Positions 16,232-24,560 of a DNA stretch of 63,740 bases are shown piece after piece. The position numbers and the translations under genes are program-made. Source of the DNA: an uncultured Lachnospiraceae bacterium (lineage in GTDB: Bacteria > Bacillota > Clostridia > Lachnospirales > Lachnospiraceae); NCBI GenBank assembly GCA_900549995.1, contig URQQ01000023.1:1-63740 (forward strand). Direction: 5' to 3'. Each line of letters starts with the position of its first letter. The stretch's first letter is position 1. The notes under the pieces were generated by a model. The model saw only the letters and a program-made list of their open reading frames with translations, had not been told where the DNA came from and made no database searches.

Positions 16232-17464
16232 TTATTTCCCCAGATTCTCCGCTGCTATATAAGCAGTTGACCACGCAATCTGAAGGTTAAACCCTCCCGT
16301 CAGTGCATCCAGATCCAGGACCTCACCCGCAAAATAAACCCCTTTCACCAGTTTTGATTCCATGGTGGACGGATTCACTTCTCTGGTACTGACACCGCCC
16401 TTTGTTATAATGGCTTCATTATAATCCCGAAGACTTGTCACCGTCATTGTAAAGTTCTTGATTAAACGGACAAATCCTTCTCTTTCCGCCCTGGAAATCT
16501 CATTGACCGGTTTATCCGGATCAATTCCACTTAAGTCTATCATGACCGGAATCAGTTTTGAAGGGAATAATTTAGTCACAGCATTCTTGAAATGCCTGTT
16601 TTTATTCTCTTCAAAGTCCCTGAGAACTCTCTGGTCAAGCTGTTCCGCCGTCAATGCAGGTTTCAGGTCAATCGAAAGCGTCAGTTCCTTTTTGGCCAGT
16701 TTCTTCCCGATCACACTGCTGGCACTTAAGATGACCGGTCCGGTAACACCATAATGAGTGAACATCATTTCACCAAATTCACTGTACAGTTCCTTTTTGC
16801 CATCTTTCACAGCGACGCTGATATTTCTAAGAGAAAGCCCCTGCAATTCTTTCACAAACGCTTCTTTAATATTCAGCGGCACAAGCGCCGGGGAAAGTTC
16901 TGTCACTTTATGTCCCATCTCCTGTGCGAACCGATATCCGTCCCCAGTGGAACCTGTTGTCTGGTAAGAAAAACCTCCGGTCGCTATCAGACAGTCATCT
17001 CCCTGTATTTCCTGCCCGTTATTCAAAAGAAAAGAATAAAACTTCCCATCTTTCGTTCTGACTGCCTTTACTCCTGTATTCAGGTGTATTTTAACCCCGG
17101 ATTTCTTCATCTCCCGTTCCAGTGCCTGAATAATATCCGATGAATGGTCAGATACCGGAAAAACCCGGTTTCCCCTCTCTGTCTTCATCTTCACACCGCG
17201 TGATTCGAAAAAATCTACAACATCCTGATTGGTATATCCATAAAAACTGCTGTATAGAAACTTTGGATTCGAAACAACAGCATCGAATAACTCCTCCATG
17301 TCTGCCGCGTTCGTCACATTACACCGGCCTTTGCCCGTAATGAAAAGTTTCTTCCCTAGTTTTTCATTTTTTTCATACACATGAACCTCATGTCCGTTTT
17401 GTGCCGCAAAAACAGACGCAAACATTCCAGCCGCGCCGCCGCCTGCTATTAAAATTTTACTCAT
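16232..17464 (-). CDS. NAD(P)/FAD-dependent oxidoreductase, HI0933/YtfP-YhiN family
   Basis: A 410-residue flavoprotein of the HI0933 family. It has an N-terminal FAD-binding KILIAGGGAAGMFASVFAAQ, KLGKKLFITGKGRCNVTN, TGGFSYQTTGSTGDGY and a C-terminal LDLDALTGGFNLQIAWSTA. The substrate is not firmly known; some members are annotated aminoacetone oxidases. It overlaps the end of the RpiR gene by eight bases and precedes cmk, an order common in Clostridia. Confidence 0.9.
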   Translation of the reverse strand: MSKILIAGGGAAGMFASVFAAQNGHEVHVYEKNEKLGKKLFITGKGRCNVTNAADMEELFDAVVSNPKFLYSSFYGYTNQDVVDFFESRGVKMKTERGNRVFPVSDHSSDIIQALEREMKKSGVKIHLNTGVKAVRTKDGKFYSFLLNNGQEIQGDDCLIATGGFSYQTTGSTGDGYRFAQEMGHKVTELSPALVPLNIKEAFVKELQGLSLRNISVAVKDGKKELYSEFGEMMFTHYGVTGPVILSASSVIGKKLAKKELTLSIDLKPALTAEQLDQRVLRDFEENKNRHFKNAVTKLFPSKLIPVMIDLSGIDPDKPVNEISRAEREGFVRLIKNFTMTVTSLRDYNEAIITKGGVSTREVNPSTMESKLVKGVYFAGEVLDLDALTGGFNLQIAWSTAYIAAENLGK

Positions 17465-18404
17465 TCGTTCCCTCTTCTTTAATTTTATAATTCATGGACA
17501 TTGTGTCATTCACATGATTCAGTTCATCACTGTTATACACCTGATATTCATCCCAGATATCTTCCAGCATCTCAAGTGTTGCGACAACATCTTTTTGTTT
17601 CTTCATACACAGAGCTACGATCAATGCATTAATCACACTCAACGGGGCTGCCAGCGAATCCACAATCGAAGCCATGTCGCTTCTTGCGATCAGATTGCAC
17701 GAAGAATAGATTGTCATTGGGGAATGCACGCTGTCCGTCAAAGTGATTACCTTGGCACTTCGATTTGTGGCAAACTCCAACGCTTTCAGAGTACGCATAG
17801 AATATCTCGGAAAACTGATTCCTATAATCACATCTTCCTCACCGATTCTGATCAGCTGTTCAAATATCTCGCTGGAACTGTTCGTGTGAACCGAGGTCAC
17901 ATTATCAAAAATCAGATTTAAATAAAAGCTCAGGAATTCTGCAAGCGGTGCACAGCTTCTGATCCCCACAACATAAATGCGTCTGGCATTCAACATCGTA
18001 TCAACCGCCGCCTCAAATGCCGCGTGATCAATTTCCGTAAGCGTCATTTTTATCTTCTCAATATCCGACTGAAGCACCGACTGAAGAATTTCAGACTGAC
18101 TGATACGGCCATACGTAACTTCCATTCTCTGAATGGAATTCAGACGGTTCCGCACCAGCTCCTCTAACGCTTTCTGGAACCCCGGATATCCTTTATATCC
18201 AAGCTGCGTAGCAAACCTTACTACCGTAGATTCACTGACTCCCACAATCTTTCCAAGCCGCGCTGCCGTCAGAAACACAGCTTTATCATAATTTTTCAAT
18301 ATATAATCAGCAATCCGTTTTTGACCTTTGCTGAAATCATTGTAATTCGCCTTTATTCTGTTTAATAGTTCATTCGTATCCTGATTACTCAACTGATCCT
18401 CCAT
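17457..18404 (-). CDS. MurR/RpiR family transcriptional regulator
   Basis: A 315-residue regulator. The N-terminal HTH_6 domain (FSKGQKRIADYIL, then GKIVGVSESTVVRFATQLGY) covers about residues 15-85. A SIS phosphosugar-binding domain spans about 125-265 (IYVVGIRSCAPLAEFLSFYL, VIIGISFPRYSMRTLKALEF). It heads the operon with the FAD oxidoreductase, cmk, ispH and the S1-domain gene, none of which is an obvious sugar-phosphate gene, so its target is unclear. The ribosome site before ATG 18404 is weak (AAAGAG). Confidence 0.88.
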   Translation of the reverse strand: MEDQLSNQDTNELLNRIKANYNDFSKGQKRIADYILKNYDKAVFLTAARLGKIVGVSESTVVRFATQLGYKGYPGFQKALEELVRNRLNSIQRMEVTYGRISQSEILQSVLQSDIEKIKMTLTEIDHAAFEAAVDTMLNARRIYVVGIRSCAPLAEFLSFYLNLIFDNVTSVHTNSSSEIFEQLIRIGEEDVIIGISFPRYSMRTLKALEFATNRSAKVITLTDSVHSPMTIYSSCNLIARSDMASIVDSLAAPLSVINALIVALCMKKQKDVVATLEMLEDIWDEYQVYNSDELNHVNDTMSMNYKIKEEGTNE

Positions 18405-18468
18405 CTCTTTTGGGTACCGCCAAACATTGCCTTTTTCCCTTATCCTGTATCGGCAATTCTAATTTCCT

Positions 18469-18497
18469 ATTATACACAATATGATCTTCCAGTTCAA
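18469..18497 (-). promoter_or_regulatory. Sigma-A promoter of the RpiR-cmk-ispH operon
   Basis: On the minus strand, TTGAAC (18497-18492), a 17-base spacer and a perfect TATAAT (18474-18469), 65 bases upstream of the RpiR gene start. Confidence 0.7.
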
Positions 18498-18510
18498 GAT
18501 ACGACCGCCG

Positions 18511-18549
18511 AAAAATGCCGCATGGGTGCAGATGCACCCATGCGGCATT
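18511..18549 (-). terminator. Terminator of the decarboxylase operon (downstream of oadA)
   Basis: A perfect 17-base stem, AATGCCGCATGGGTGCA (18514-18530) with TGCACCCATGCGGCATT (18533-18549) and a two-base loop. On the minus strand the run TTTTT follows. Confidence 0.9.
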
Positions 18550-18559
18550 GTCATTTCAT

Positions 18560-19972
18560 CTATACCGGATATGCTCCGTTCTTTGTATCTGCTACAGTCT
18601 GATCTACTTTCTTCTGCTGTGCCTCACGGTATTTGAAGAAATCCAAAGCTACCTGCGGGAACAATGCATAGGTAAGTACATCTTCATCCTGCTGTTTCCA
18701 CTGTTTCATCTCATTTTCAAGAGTCTGAAGCTCATCAGGAATCAAATCTGCCGGACGGCATGTGATTGCTTCTGTATCACCAATACATTTTTTCACTACT
18801 TCCGGATTAAATGGTTTTACAGTCTTTCCGTATTTTCCACTTAATACATCTTTTGTCTCTTTTGTTGCCATCTTATAACGTTCACCCATCAGAACATTAA
18901 ATACAGCCTGTGTTCCGACGATCTGAGATGACGGTGTAACAAGCGGCGGCTCTCCGAGGTCTTTCCTTACACGCGGAACTTCTTCAAGCACTTCATAATA
19001 CTTGTCTTCTGCATTCTGCTCTTTCAGCTGAGAGGTAAGGTTAGAAAGCATACCACCCGGTACCTGATATAATAAAGTCTTAATATTAACACCAAGGTTC
19101 TTCGGATTGAGAAGTCCTGAATCTAAAGCCTTGTCTTTGATTGGTCTGAAGTAATCCGCAATCTCAGCAAGAAGATTCTGGTCAAGGCCTGTATCATACG
19201 GGGTTCCTTTGAACGTCTCTACCATAACTTCTGTTGCCGGCTGGGAAGTTCCCATCGCAAACGGAGACATTGCTGTATCAATAATATCAACTCCGGCCTC
19301 CACCGCTTTCAGATAAGTCATACCAGCAACACCAGATGTATAATGTGTATGCAGATCAATCGGGATGCTGACTGCCTCTTTTAGTACAGTCACGAGTCTT
19401 GTCGCCTCATACGGAAGCAGAAGACCAGCCATATCTTTGATACACAGAGAATTCGCTCCCATCTCCTCTACACGTTTTGCGATGTCAATCCAGTACTCTT
19501 CTGTATAAGCATCTCCCAAGGTATAAGAAAGCGCAACCTGAGCCTCTGCCTTTTCCTTATTCGCCGCTGTAACAGCTGTCTGAAGGTTCCGAAGATCATT
19601 CAGGCAGTCGAAGATACGGATAATATCAATTCCATTCGCTGCTGATTTCTGAACGAAGTACTCAACCACATCATCTCCGTAAGGACGGTATCCAAGGATG
19701 TTCTGTCCACGGAACAACATCTGTAATTTTGTATTTTTAAATCCATCGCGGAACTTGCGAAGTCTGTCCCATGGATCTTCATGCAGGAAACGAAGAGATG
19801 CATCAAATGTTGCACCGCCCCAGCACTCTACTGCATGGTATCCTACCTGATCCATTTTCGGCACGATAGGAAGCATCTGTTCTGTCGTCATTCTGGTTGC
19901 AATCAGGGACTGATGTGCATCACGCAGAACGGTTTCTGTAATTTTTACCGGTTTTTTTTCTATTTCTGCCAT
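18560..19972 (-). CDS. oadA: Oxaloacetate decarboxylase alpha subunit (carboxyltransferase, no biotin domain)
   Basis: A 470-residue HMGL-like/PYC-OADA carboxyltransferase. Visible are ETVLRDAHQSLIATRM, FRGQNILGYRPYGDDVV, the catalytic Lys region LCIKDMAGLLLPYEA and metal-binding DLHTHYTSG, then the conserved PYC_OADA second half. It moves CO2 from oxaloacetate to biotin, leaving pyruvate. The C-terminal biotin domain seen in Klebsiella OadA is missing and is encoded separately at 21196. ATG 19972 is seven bases after AAGGAG; an ATG two codons upstream is too close to it. It is the last gene of the five-gene operon. A transcarboxylase 5S role is also possible. Confidence 0.93.
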   Translation of the reverse strand: MAEIEKKPVKITETVLRDAHQSLIATRMTTEQMLPIVPKMDQVGYHAVECWGGATFDASLRFLHEDPWDRLRKFRDGFKNTKLQMLFRGQNILGYRPYGDDVVEYFVQKSAANGIDIIRIFDCLNDLRNLQTAVTAANKEKAEAQVALSYTLGDAYTEEYWIDIAKRVEEMGANSLCIKDMAGLLLPYEATRLVTVLKEAVSIPIDLHTHYTSGVAGMTYLKAVEAGVDIIDTAMSPFAMGTSQPATEVMVETFKGTPYDTGLDQNLLAEIADYFRPIKDKALDSGLLNPKNLGVNIKTLLYQVPGGMLSNLTSQLKEQNAEDKYYEVLEEVPRVRKDLGEPPLVTPSSQIVGTQAVFNVLMGERYKMATKETKDVLSGKYGKTVKPFNPEVVKKCIGDTEAITCRPADLIPDELQTLENEMKQWKQQDEDVLTYALFPQVALDFFKYREAQQKKVDQTVADTKNGAYPV

Positions 19973-20017
19973 TTTCATTCTCCTTCTATTATTGTAAATG
20001 TATAACCTTATGCTGAT

Positions 20018-21169
20018 TTATTTCACACCAAATATAGCCATGAATGTTCCGGCTGCTACCGCAGTACCGATAACACCTGCCACGTTCGGCCCCATCGCAT
20101 GCATGAGCAGGAAGTTCGTCGGATCCGCTTCTGCCCCCACCTTCTGGGAAACCCTTGCAGACATAGGAACCGCAGATACACCAGCTGAACCAATCAGCGG
20201 GTTGACCTTGCCTCCCGTTGCCTTGCACATGATCTTACCAAAGAGCACACCTGCCGCAGTACCAAATGAGAATGCTACCAGTCCAAGAACAACAATTTTA
20301 ATCGTCGTCGCATTCAGGAACGCTTCTGCACTTGTTGTTGCTCCTACCGATGTTCCAAGAAGAATAACAACGATGTACATAAGTGCATTGGATGCTGTCT
20401 CAACCAGCTGTCTCGTAACGCCACTTTCTTTAAATAAGTTACCAAGCATCAGCATACCAATCAATGGTGCTGTTGTAGGAAGAATGATACTTACTACAAT
20501 TGTTACAATAATAGGGAATAAGATACGTTCCAGTTTTGATACCGGACGTAACTGTTCCATTTTAATTTTCCGTTCTTTTTCCGTTGTCAGCAGTTTCATA
20601 ATCGGCGGCTGGATAATAGGTACCAGAGACATATATGAATACGCTGCTACAGCGATCGGTCCAAGAATCGCTGTCTGCTGCAGTTTACCTGCAAGGAAAA
20701 TAGAAGTAGGTCCATCAGCTCCGCCGATGATTGAAATAGCGGCTGCTGCTTTGTCGCTGAACCCAAGTGCCATGGCTCCCAGATACGCAGAGAAAATACC
20801 AAACTGTGCTGCTGCTCCAAGAAGGAAGCTCTTCGGATTCGCAATAAGCGGACCAAAGTCAGTCATCGCTCCAACTCCCATGAAAATAAGTGGCGGAAGA
20901 ATTCCCCATTCATCTAACAGGTAGAAATAGTGCAGAAGTCCACCTGTCCCATTTGCTGAATCTTCAATCGTCATCATAATATCCGGATAGATATTAACTA
21001 ACAGCATACCAAATGCGATTGGCACCAGCAAAAGAGGTTCGAACCCACGCCTGATTGCTAAATATAGGAAGAGACATGCGACAGCGATCATGATATAGTT
21101 GCCTACAGTCAAATTGAAGAAGGCTGTCTGGTGCACGAGGTTTCCTAATGTAGATGTAATATAGTCCAT
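20018..21169 (-). CDS. oadB: Sodium ion-translocating decarboxylase subunit beta
   Basis: A 383-residue integral membrane subunit with about nine helices. It has FGPLIANPKSFLLGAAAQFG and the ion-binding region SIIGGADGPTSIFLAGK, whose Asp matches the essential Asp203 of Klebsiella OadB. A second motif is IGSAGVSAVPMSARVSQKVG. OadB decarboxylates carboxybiotin and exports two Na+ per turnover. Gene order places it between the biotin carrier and oadA. The same family serves methylmalonyl-CoA and glutaconyl-CoA decarboxylases, so the substrate depends on the partner carboxyltransferase. Confidence 0.95.
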   Translation of the reverse strand: MDYITSTLGNLVHQTAFFNLTVGNYIMIAVACLFLYLAIRRGFEPLLLVPIAFGMLLVNIYPDIMMTIEDSANGTGGLLHYFYLLDEWGILPPLIFMGVGAMTDFGPLIANPKSFLLGAAAQFGIFSAYLGAMALGFSDKAAAAISIIGGADGPTSIFLAGKLQQTAILGPIAVAAYSYMSLVPIIQPPIMKLLTTEKERKIKMEQLRPVSKLERILFPIIVTIVVSIILPTTAPLIGMLMLGNLFKESGVTRQLVETASNALMYIVVILLGTSVGATTSAEAFLNATTIKIVVLGLVAFSFGTAAGVLFGKIMCKATGGKVNPLIGSAGVSAVPMSARVSQKVGAEADPTNFLLMHAMGPNVAGVIGTAVAAGTFMAIFGVK

Positions 21170-21195
21170 TTTATAACCTCCTGTAATTACCAGTT

Positions 21196-21567
21196 TTAAT
21201 TTAATGTAGCGAGTACTTTACCTGCTTCTACAGCATCTCCGACTGCTACATCAATGCTGGCAACTGTTCCATCTTCTGGTGCAACAACCGGAATCTCCAT
21301 TTTCATTGCTTCTACAACAACGATGGAATCTCCCTTTGATACTTTCTGTCCAACAGATGCCTCGATTTTAAACACCTTGCCTGCTGCCCCTGCTTCTACT
21401 TTAATACTTCCAGCGCCTGCAGCTGCTGCCGGTTTTGCCGGTGCTTTGGCTGGTGCTGCTTTCGGTGCCGCAACAGGTGCTGCCTGAGGAGCTGCTGCGC
21501 CTGCTCCGTTCTCCTCCACAGTTACATCATATACGTTTCCATTCACTGTAATTGTATAATTCTTCAT
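21196..21567 (-). CDS. Biotin carrier protein (biotinyl domain with Ala-Pro linker)
   Basis: A 123-residue biotin carrier. A short N-terminal strand region (NYTITVNGNVYDVTVEENG) is followed by a flexible Ala/Pro/Lys-rich linker at about residues 25-55, then the biotinyl fold with VEAMKMEIPVVAPEDG; the first Lys of AMKM carries biotin. It shuttles CO2 between a carboxyltransferase and OadB. ATG 21567 follows AGGAGGAAAGAAG. It resembles GcdC/MmdC and the 1.3S subunit of propionibacterial transcarboxylase. Two different carboxyltransferases in the operon could use it. Confidence 0.93.
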   Translation of the reverse strand: MKNYTITVNGNVYDVTVEENGAGAAAPQAAPVAAPKAAPAKAPAKPAAAAGAGSIKVEAGAAGKVFKIEASVGQKVSKGDSIVVVEAMKMEIPVVAPEDGTVASIDVAVGDAVEAGKVLATLN

Positions 21568-21592
21568 CTTTCTTTCCTCCTGATTCACATAA

Positions 21593-22360
21593 TTAATTCC
21601 ATTTATTTGATGATTTACGTCTTATTTTACGCACTACAAATCCGTCGGTGGATGTTCCTGTGCTCGCTGCAATCGCAGCAGAAATAACAGCAACCAGTTC
21701 CAGATCATCCGTAACATCTTCCGCCTCTGTCTCTACAATTACAGGTGCAGGCGTCTCTGCTGCAGCTTCCGGAGTTTCTTTCTTCGCAAATTTTTCCTGG
21801 ATTGCAGGAATGTATTTAAATAAAGAAATGATAAATGCAATAAAAATCAATACACAGAATACAGTTCCCATACCAAGGAGTGTATTAAGGCCGGCCTTTT
21901 TCAAAATCTCACCTGTTGAATAATCGCCGCTCACTGTCATATTACTGATATTTGATTTATCATTGAAAACGAATTCAATTTCTGCATCTCTGTCTTCAAA
22001 CTCTGCCGTTGTTATAAGTTTCACTTCTTTGCTTGTGACTTCAACATCAAAATCACCGTGGCTTATGTAAGCGCCACATTCTTTCTGTCCTGCCTGCCAC
22101 GCTTCAATCATACCAAGAAACTCTTCGCGCTCAACCGGAAGTCCTGACTGCATCAGCGTCAGATCCACCTCAAGCTCTGAACCATCCTGGAACTGTTTGA
22201 AATCAGCATCACCCATCTGTGAAAAACTGGAAATGATCGTATCCGCTGTCTGTTCCATGGCGTCCGTATCATAATCCACTGCCGCCTTAGAACTTCCACA
22301 TCCAGTGAAACTTAACACGAAGACAAGGACGCATGCTAATAAGCTAATTTTTTTCTTCAC
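21593..22360 (-). CDS. OadG-family gamma subunit with extra N-terminal lipoprotein domain
   Basis: A 255-residue protein. A lipoprotein signal (VLSFTGCGSS) is followed by about 120 residues of acidic extracytoplasmic sequence, one membrane helix near 155-180 (LGMGTVFCVLIFIAFIISLF) and a cytoplasmic tail with Pro/Ala linker ending GFVVRKIRRKSSNKWN. The helix and tail match the OadG/MmdD anchor subunits that assemble Na+ pump decarboxylases. The large outside domain is not part of classical 80-residue OadG. The start is a GTG (22360) after GAGG. Confidence 0.82.
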   Translation of the reverse strand: MKKKISLLACVLVFVLSFTGCGSSKAAVDYDTDAMEQTADTIISSFSQMGDADFKQFQDGSELEVDLTLMQSGLPVEREEFLGMIEAWQAGQKECGAYISHGDFDVEVTSKEVKLITTAEFEDRDAEIEFVFNDKSNISNMTVSGDYSTGEILKKAGLNTLLGMGTVFCVLIFIAFIISLFKYIPAIQEKFAKKETPEAAAETPAPVIVETEAEDVTDDLELVAVISAAIAASTGTSTDGFVVRKIRRKSSNKWN

Positions 22361-22374
22361 TTTGCCTCACCTCA

Positions 22375-23814
22375 CTAAACTGTTCCGTGTTTTTTTGCTG
22401 GACGATCTTTCCTCTTTGTAAATAACATCTCGAATGCGCCGATCAGATACTTTCTTGTATCAGCCGGTTCGATGATCGTGTCAACATATCCTCTTCTCGC
22501 AGCTGAAATCGGGCTTGACTGCAGTTCTTTGTACTCTGCCGCCTTTTCTTTTAACGTATCTGCATCTGCGTCTGCATACATAATCTTTGCTGCAAGATCT
22601 GCTTCCATCATTCCGATTTCTGACTCCGGCCATGCATAGACCATATCTGCACCAATAGATTTGCTGTTCATTGCAACATATGCGCTTCCATAAGCTTTTC
22701 CAATGATAACATTCACTTTCGGAACGGTCGCATTTGTAAAAGCATAGATTAATTTTGCAGTCTCTCTTGCAAGTGTTCTTTCATCATGTTTGCTCGCCTT
22801 AAAGCCAGTCACATTCGTAAGGGTTACAAAAGGAATATTAAACGCATCACAGAAGTTCACAAAATCAGCCGCTTTTTTGCATCCCTTTGTAGATAAAGAA
22901 CCATCAAATTCTTCTTCCACATTTCCTTCAGCATCATATACTTTCGAACGGTTGGCAATGGCACCGACAGTCATTCCGTTCAGACGGATAAATCCTGTCA
23001 CCATATCTTTTGCATAATCTTTTTTTGTTTCAAAGAATGTATGATTATCAGAAATGTCAGCAAGAACAATTACTGTGTCCTCTGCTGCATTTTCAATTCC
23101 TTCGCATACTCTGTTCAGGTCGTCAAAACACTCATCATAAGACGCGTCATCTTCATTATTAGAAGGAAGCATACATACAAGTGAACGGATCTGGGCAAGA
23201 ATCTCTTCCTGTGTTCCCACACCGTCTACGAGACCTGACTCTTCGCTCTGGAATTTTGCAGAAGAAGTATCACATTTTGCAATCTGATTTCCCGGAATTG
23301 CATTTGGTGAATTCAAGAAAAGTTTCGCATCCTCTGATTCCATAAATGTAAAATCAGTCAACGCCGGCACAACAGCAAGTCCGCCGCCGCACATACCAAA
23401 AATTGCTGTGATCTGAGGTACAACACCTGAAGCCAGTGTCTGCTTCATATAGAGGCTTCCAAATCCATTCAATGCATCTGTCGCTTCCTGAAGTCTCATT
23501 CCTGCACAGTCTACAAGACCGATGACAGGTGCACCCATCTTCAATGCCATATCATAGATGCCTGCGATTTTCTTTGCATGCATTTCCCCGATTGCTCCGT
23601 TTAAAACAGTCGCATCCTGGCTGTATACAAAGACAAGATTTCCTTCAATTACTCCATAGCCAGTAATTACACCGTCTGCAGGAGTTTCTTTTGCCTGCAT
23701 GTTGAAATCCGTTGTCCTGGCGGTAACTGCCCCACCGATTTCAACAAAACTTCCCATATCAAGTAAAGCGGCAATTCTTTCACTTGCTGGGTTTTCTGCT
23801 GTTGTGTTGCTCAT
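22375..23814 (-). CDS. Acyl-CoA-type carboxyltransferase (MmdA/PccB-like)
   Basis: A 479-residue crotonase-fold carboxyltransferase with two halves. The N-half has GYGVIEGNLVFVYSQDATV, GLVDCAGMRLQEA and FGMCGGGLAVVPAL (oxyanion loop). The C-half has FVTLTNVTGFKASKHDERTL, VIIGKAYGSAYVAMNSKSIG and YAWPESEIGMMEA. Homologues transfer CO2 between biotin and methylmalonyl-CoA, propionyl-CoA or glutaconyl-CoA; the acyl-CoA is not decidable here. It is first in an operon that also has a biotin carrier, OadG, OadB and OadA. AGAGGGCT... and the ATG 23814 give a reasonable start. Confidence 0.88.
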   Translation of the reverse strand: MSNTTAENPASERIAALLDMGSFVEIGGAVTARTTDFNMQAKETPADGVITGYGVIEGNLVFVYSQDATVLNGAIGEMHAKKIAGIYDMALKMGAPVIGLVDCAGMRLQEATDALNGFGSLYMKQTLASGVVPQITAIFGMCGGGLAVVPALTDFTFMESEDAKLFLNSPNAIPGNQIAKCDTSSAKFQSEESGLVDGVGTQEEILAQIRSLVCMLPSNNEDDASYDECFDDLNRVCEGIENAAEDTVIVLADISDNHTFFETKKDYAKDMVTGFIRLNGMTVGAIANRSKVYDAEGNVEEEFDGSLSTKGCKKAADFVNFCDAFNIPFVTLTNVTGFKASKHDERTLARETAKLIYAFTNATVPKVNVIIGKAYGSAYVAMNSKSIGADMVYAWPESEIGMMEADLAAKIMYADADADTLKEKAAEYKELQSSPISAARRGYVDTIIEPADTRKYLIGAFEMLFTKRKDRPAKKHGTV

Positions 23815-23877
23815 AAATCTAGCCCTCCATTTTTTCTATATTTTTAAAAAAGTAAAACCAATTTTCTGCCGATTATA

Positions 23878-23906
23878 ATTATACCCGTTTTGCATAAAAA
23901 CTTCAA
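23878..23906 (-). promoter_or_regulatory. Promoter of the decarboxylase operon
   Basis: On the minus strand, TTGAAG (23906-23901), a 17-base spacer and TATAAT (23883-23878). Upstream (23907-24240) the DNA is very AT-rich and I see no gene. Confidence 0.7.
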
Positions 23907-24240
23907 CTGTTTTTGCAAAAAACTGTTAATTATTTCACGACTTATTTTATCCCATTACTACGCAAAAGTCTTTCATATATATCATTACAAATATTTCCAT
24001 TTTAAATTTTAAAATTTTCTATTTGTCAGACCACAGTTCCTATGATAGAATATTGCAGGTACGGTGCCATTCGAAACAAAAGAAAAGGGGGATAGCTGAA
24101 TTTATATTCCGTACAGAAATACGATACAGACTTCAGAGATATCTTATAACCGCTCTGCTTTCAGTTGTGTGACAGTTAGAAGAATTTTATACTTTTTTTA
24201 TAATTCTCGGCAGTTTATTTATACATTTTACATTTTTTAA

Positions 24241-24331
24241 TACTAAAGTATACTCTTTTTTTGTGAAAATTGTTCAAAAAAACTTATTTTTTGTTTGTAC
24301 TTTAGTTTATTTTATGTTAAAGTATTCTTAG
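24241..24331 (+). promoter_or_regulatory. Promoter/operator of the peptide transporter gene (TACTTTA dyad)
   Basis: TTGTAC (24295-24300), a 17-base spacer and TAAAGT (24318-24323) form a promoter. Superimposed is an inverted repeat TACTTTA-N13-TAAAGTA. A second related site, TACTAAAGTA, lies upstream at 24241-24250. Nearly the same 38-base block precedes the Xaa-Pro aminopeptidase gene at 27108. Confidence 0.6.
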
Positions 24332-24560
24332 CAATTCACAAGGGCACAGAAGAGAAATTTCTCATCTGCAGACCGTCGACAATGTAATGTCGTGTAACAT
24401 TCAAGCTGGGATTGAATAGACGTGTCGTTGCTAGATGTTAACTACGAAAGGAGGCAAGAAGTCATTTATTTTCGCCGGTGTGCAGAAGGCACATGGCCGG
24501 AAAAAGTATTGTATTTATTTTTTTAGTAAAAAGAACAGTTATTGGAGGGTTTTAGAAATT
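24332..24560 (+). promoter_or_regulatory. Structured 5' leader of the peptide transporter gene
   Basis: About 230 bases lie between the inferred transcription start and ATG 24561. Successive small hairpins are visible: GAGAAATTTCTC (24352-24363), CGACA-ATGTAA-TGTCG (24377-24392), ATTCAA-GCTGGGA-TTGAAT (24399-24417), and an imperfect G/C-rich hairpin (24474-24500) followed at a distance by a T-run (24512-24523). It matches no riboswitch class I recognise. An in-frame ATG at 24435 lacks a ribosome site. Confidence 0.4.

Noticed and set aside
19998..20924. A 308-codon plus-strand open frame
   Set aside because: It is antisense to oadB, with composition expected from the reverse strand of a membrane protein gene and no family match.
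24474..24523. An intrinsic terminator (attenuator) in the transporter leader
   Set aside because: The stem has bulges and the T-run begins about 11 bases after it, so it is not a convincing terminator; kept only as part of the structured leader.
24435..24560. A 42-codon N-terminal extension of the peptide transporter
   Set aside because: No ribosome site before ATG 24435, the sequence is basic and unlike the family, and GGAGGG plus ATG 24561 fit the known N-terminus.
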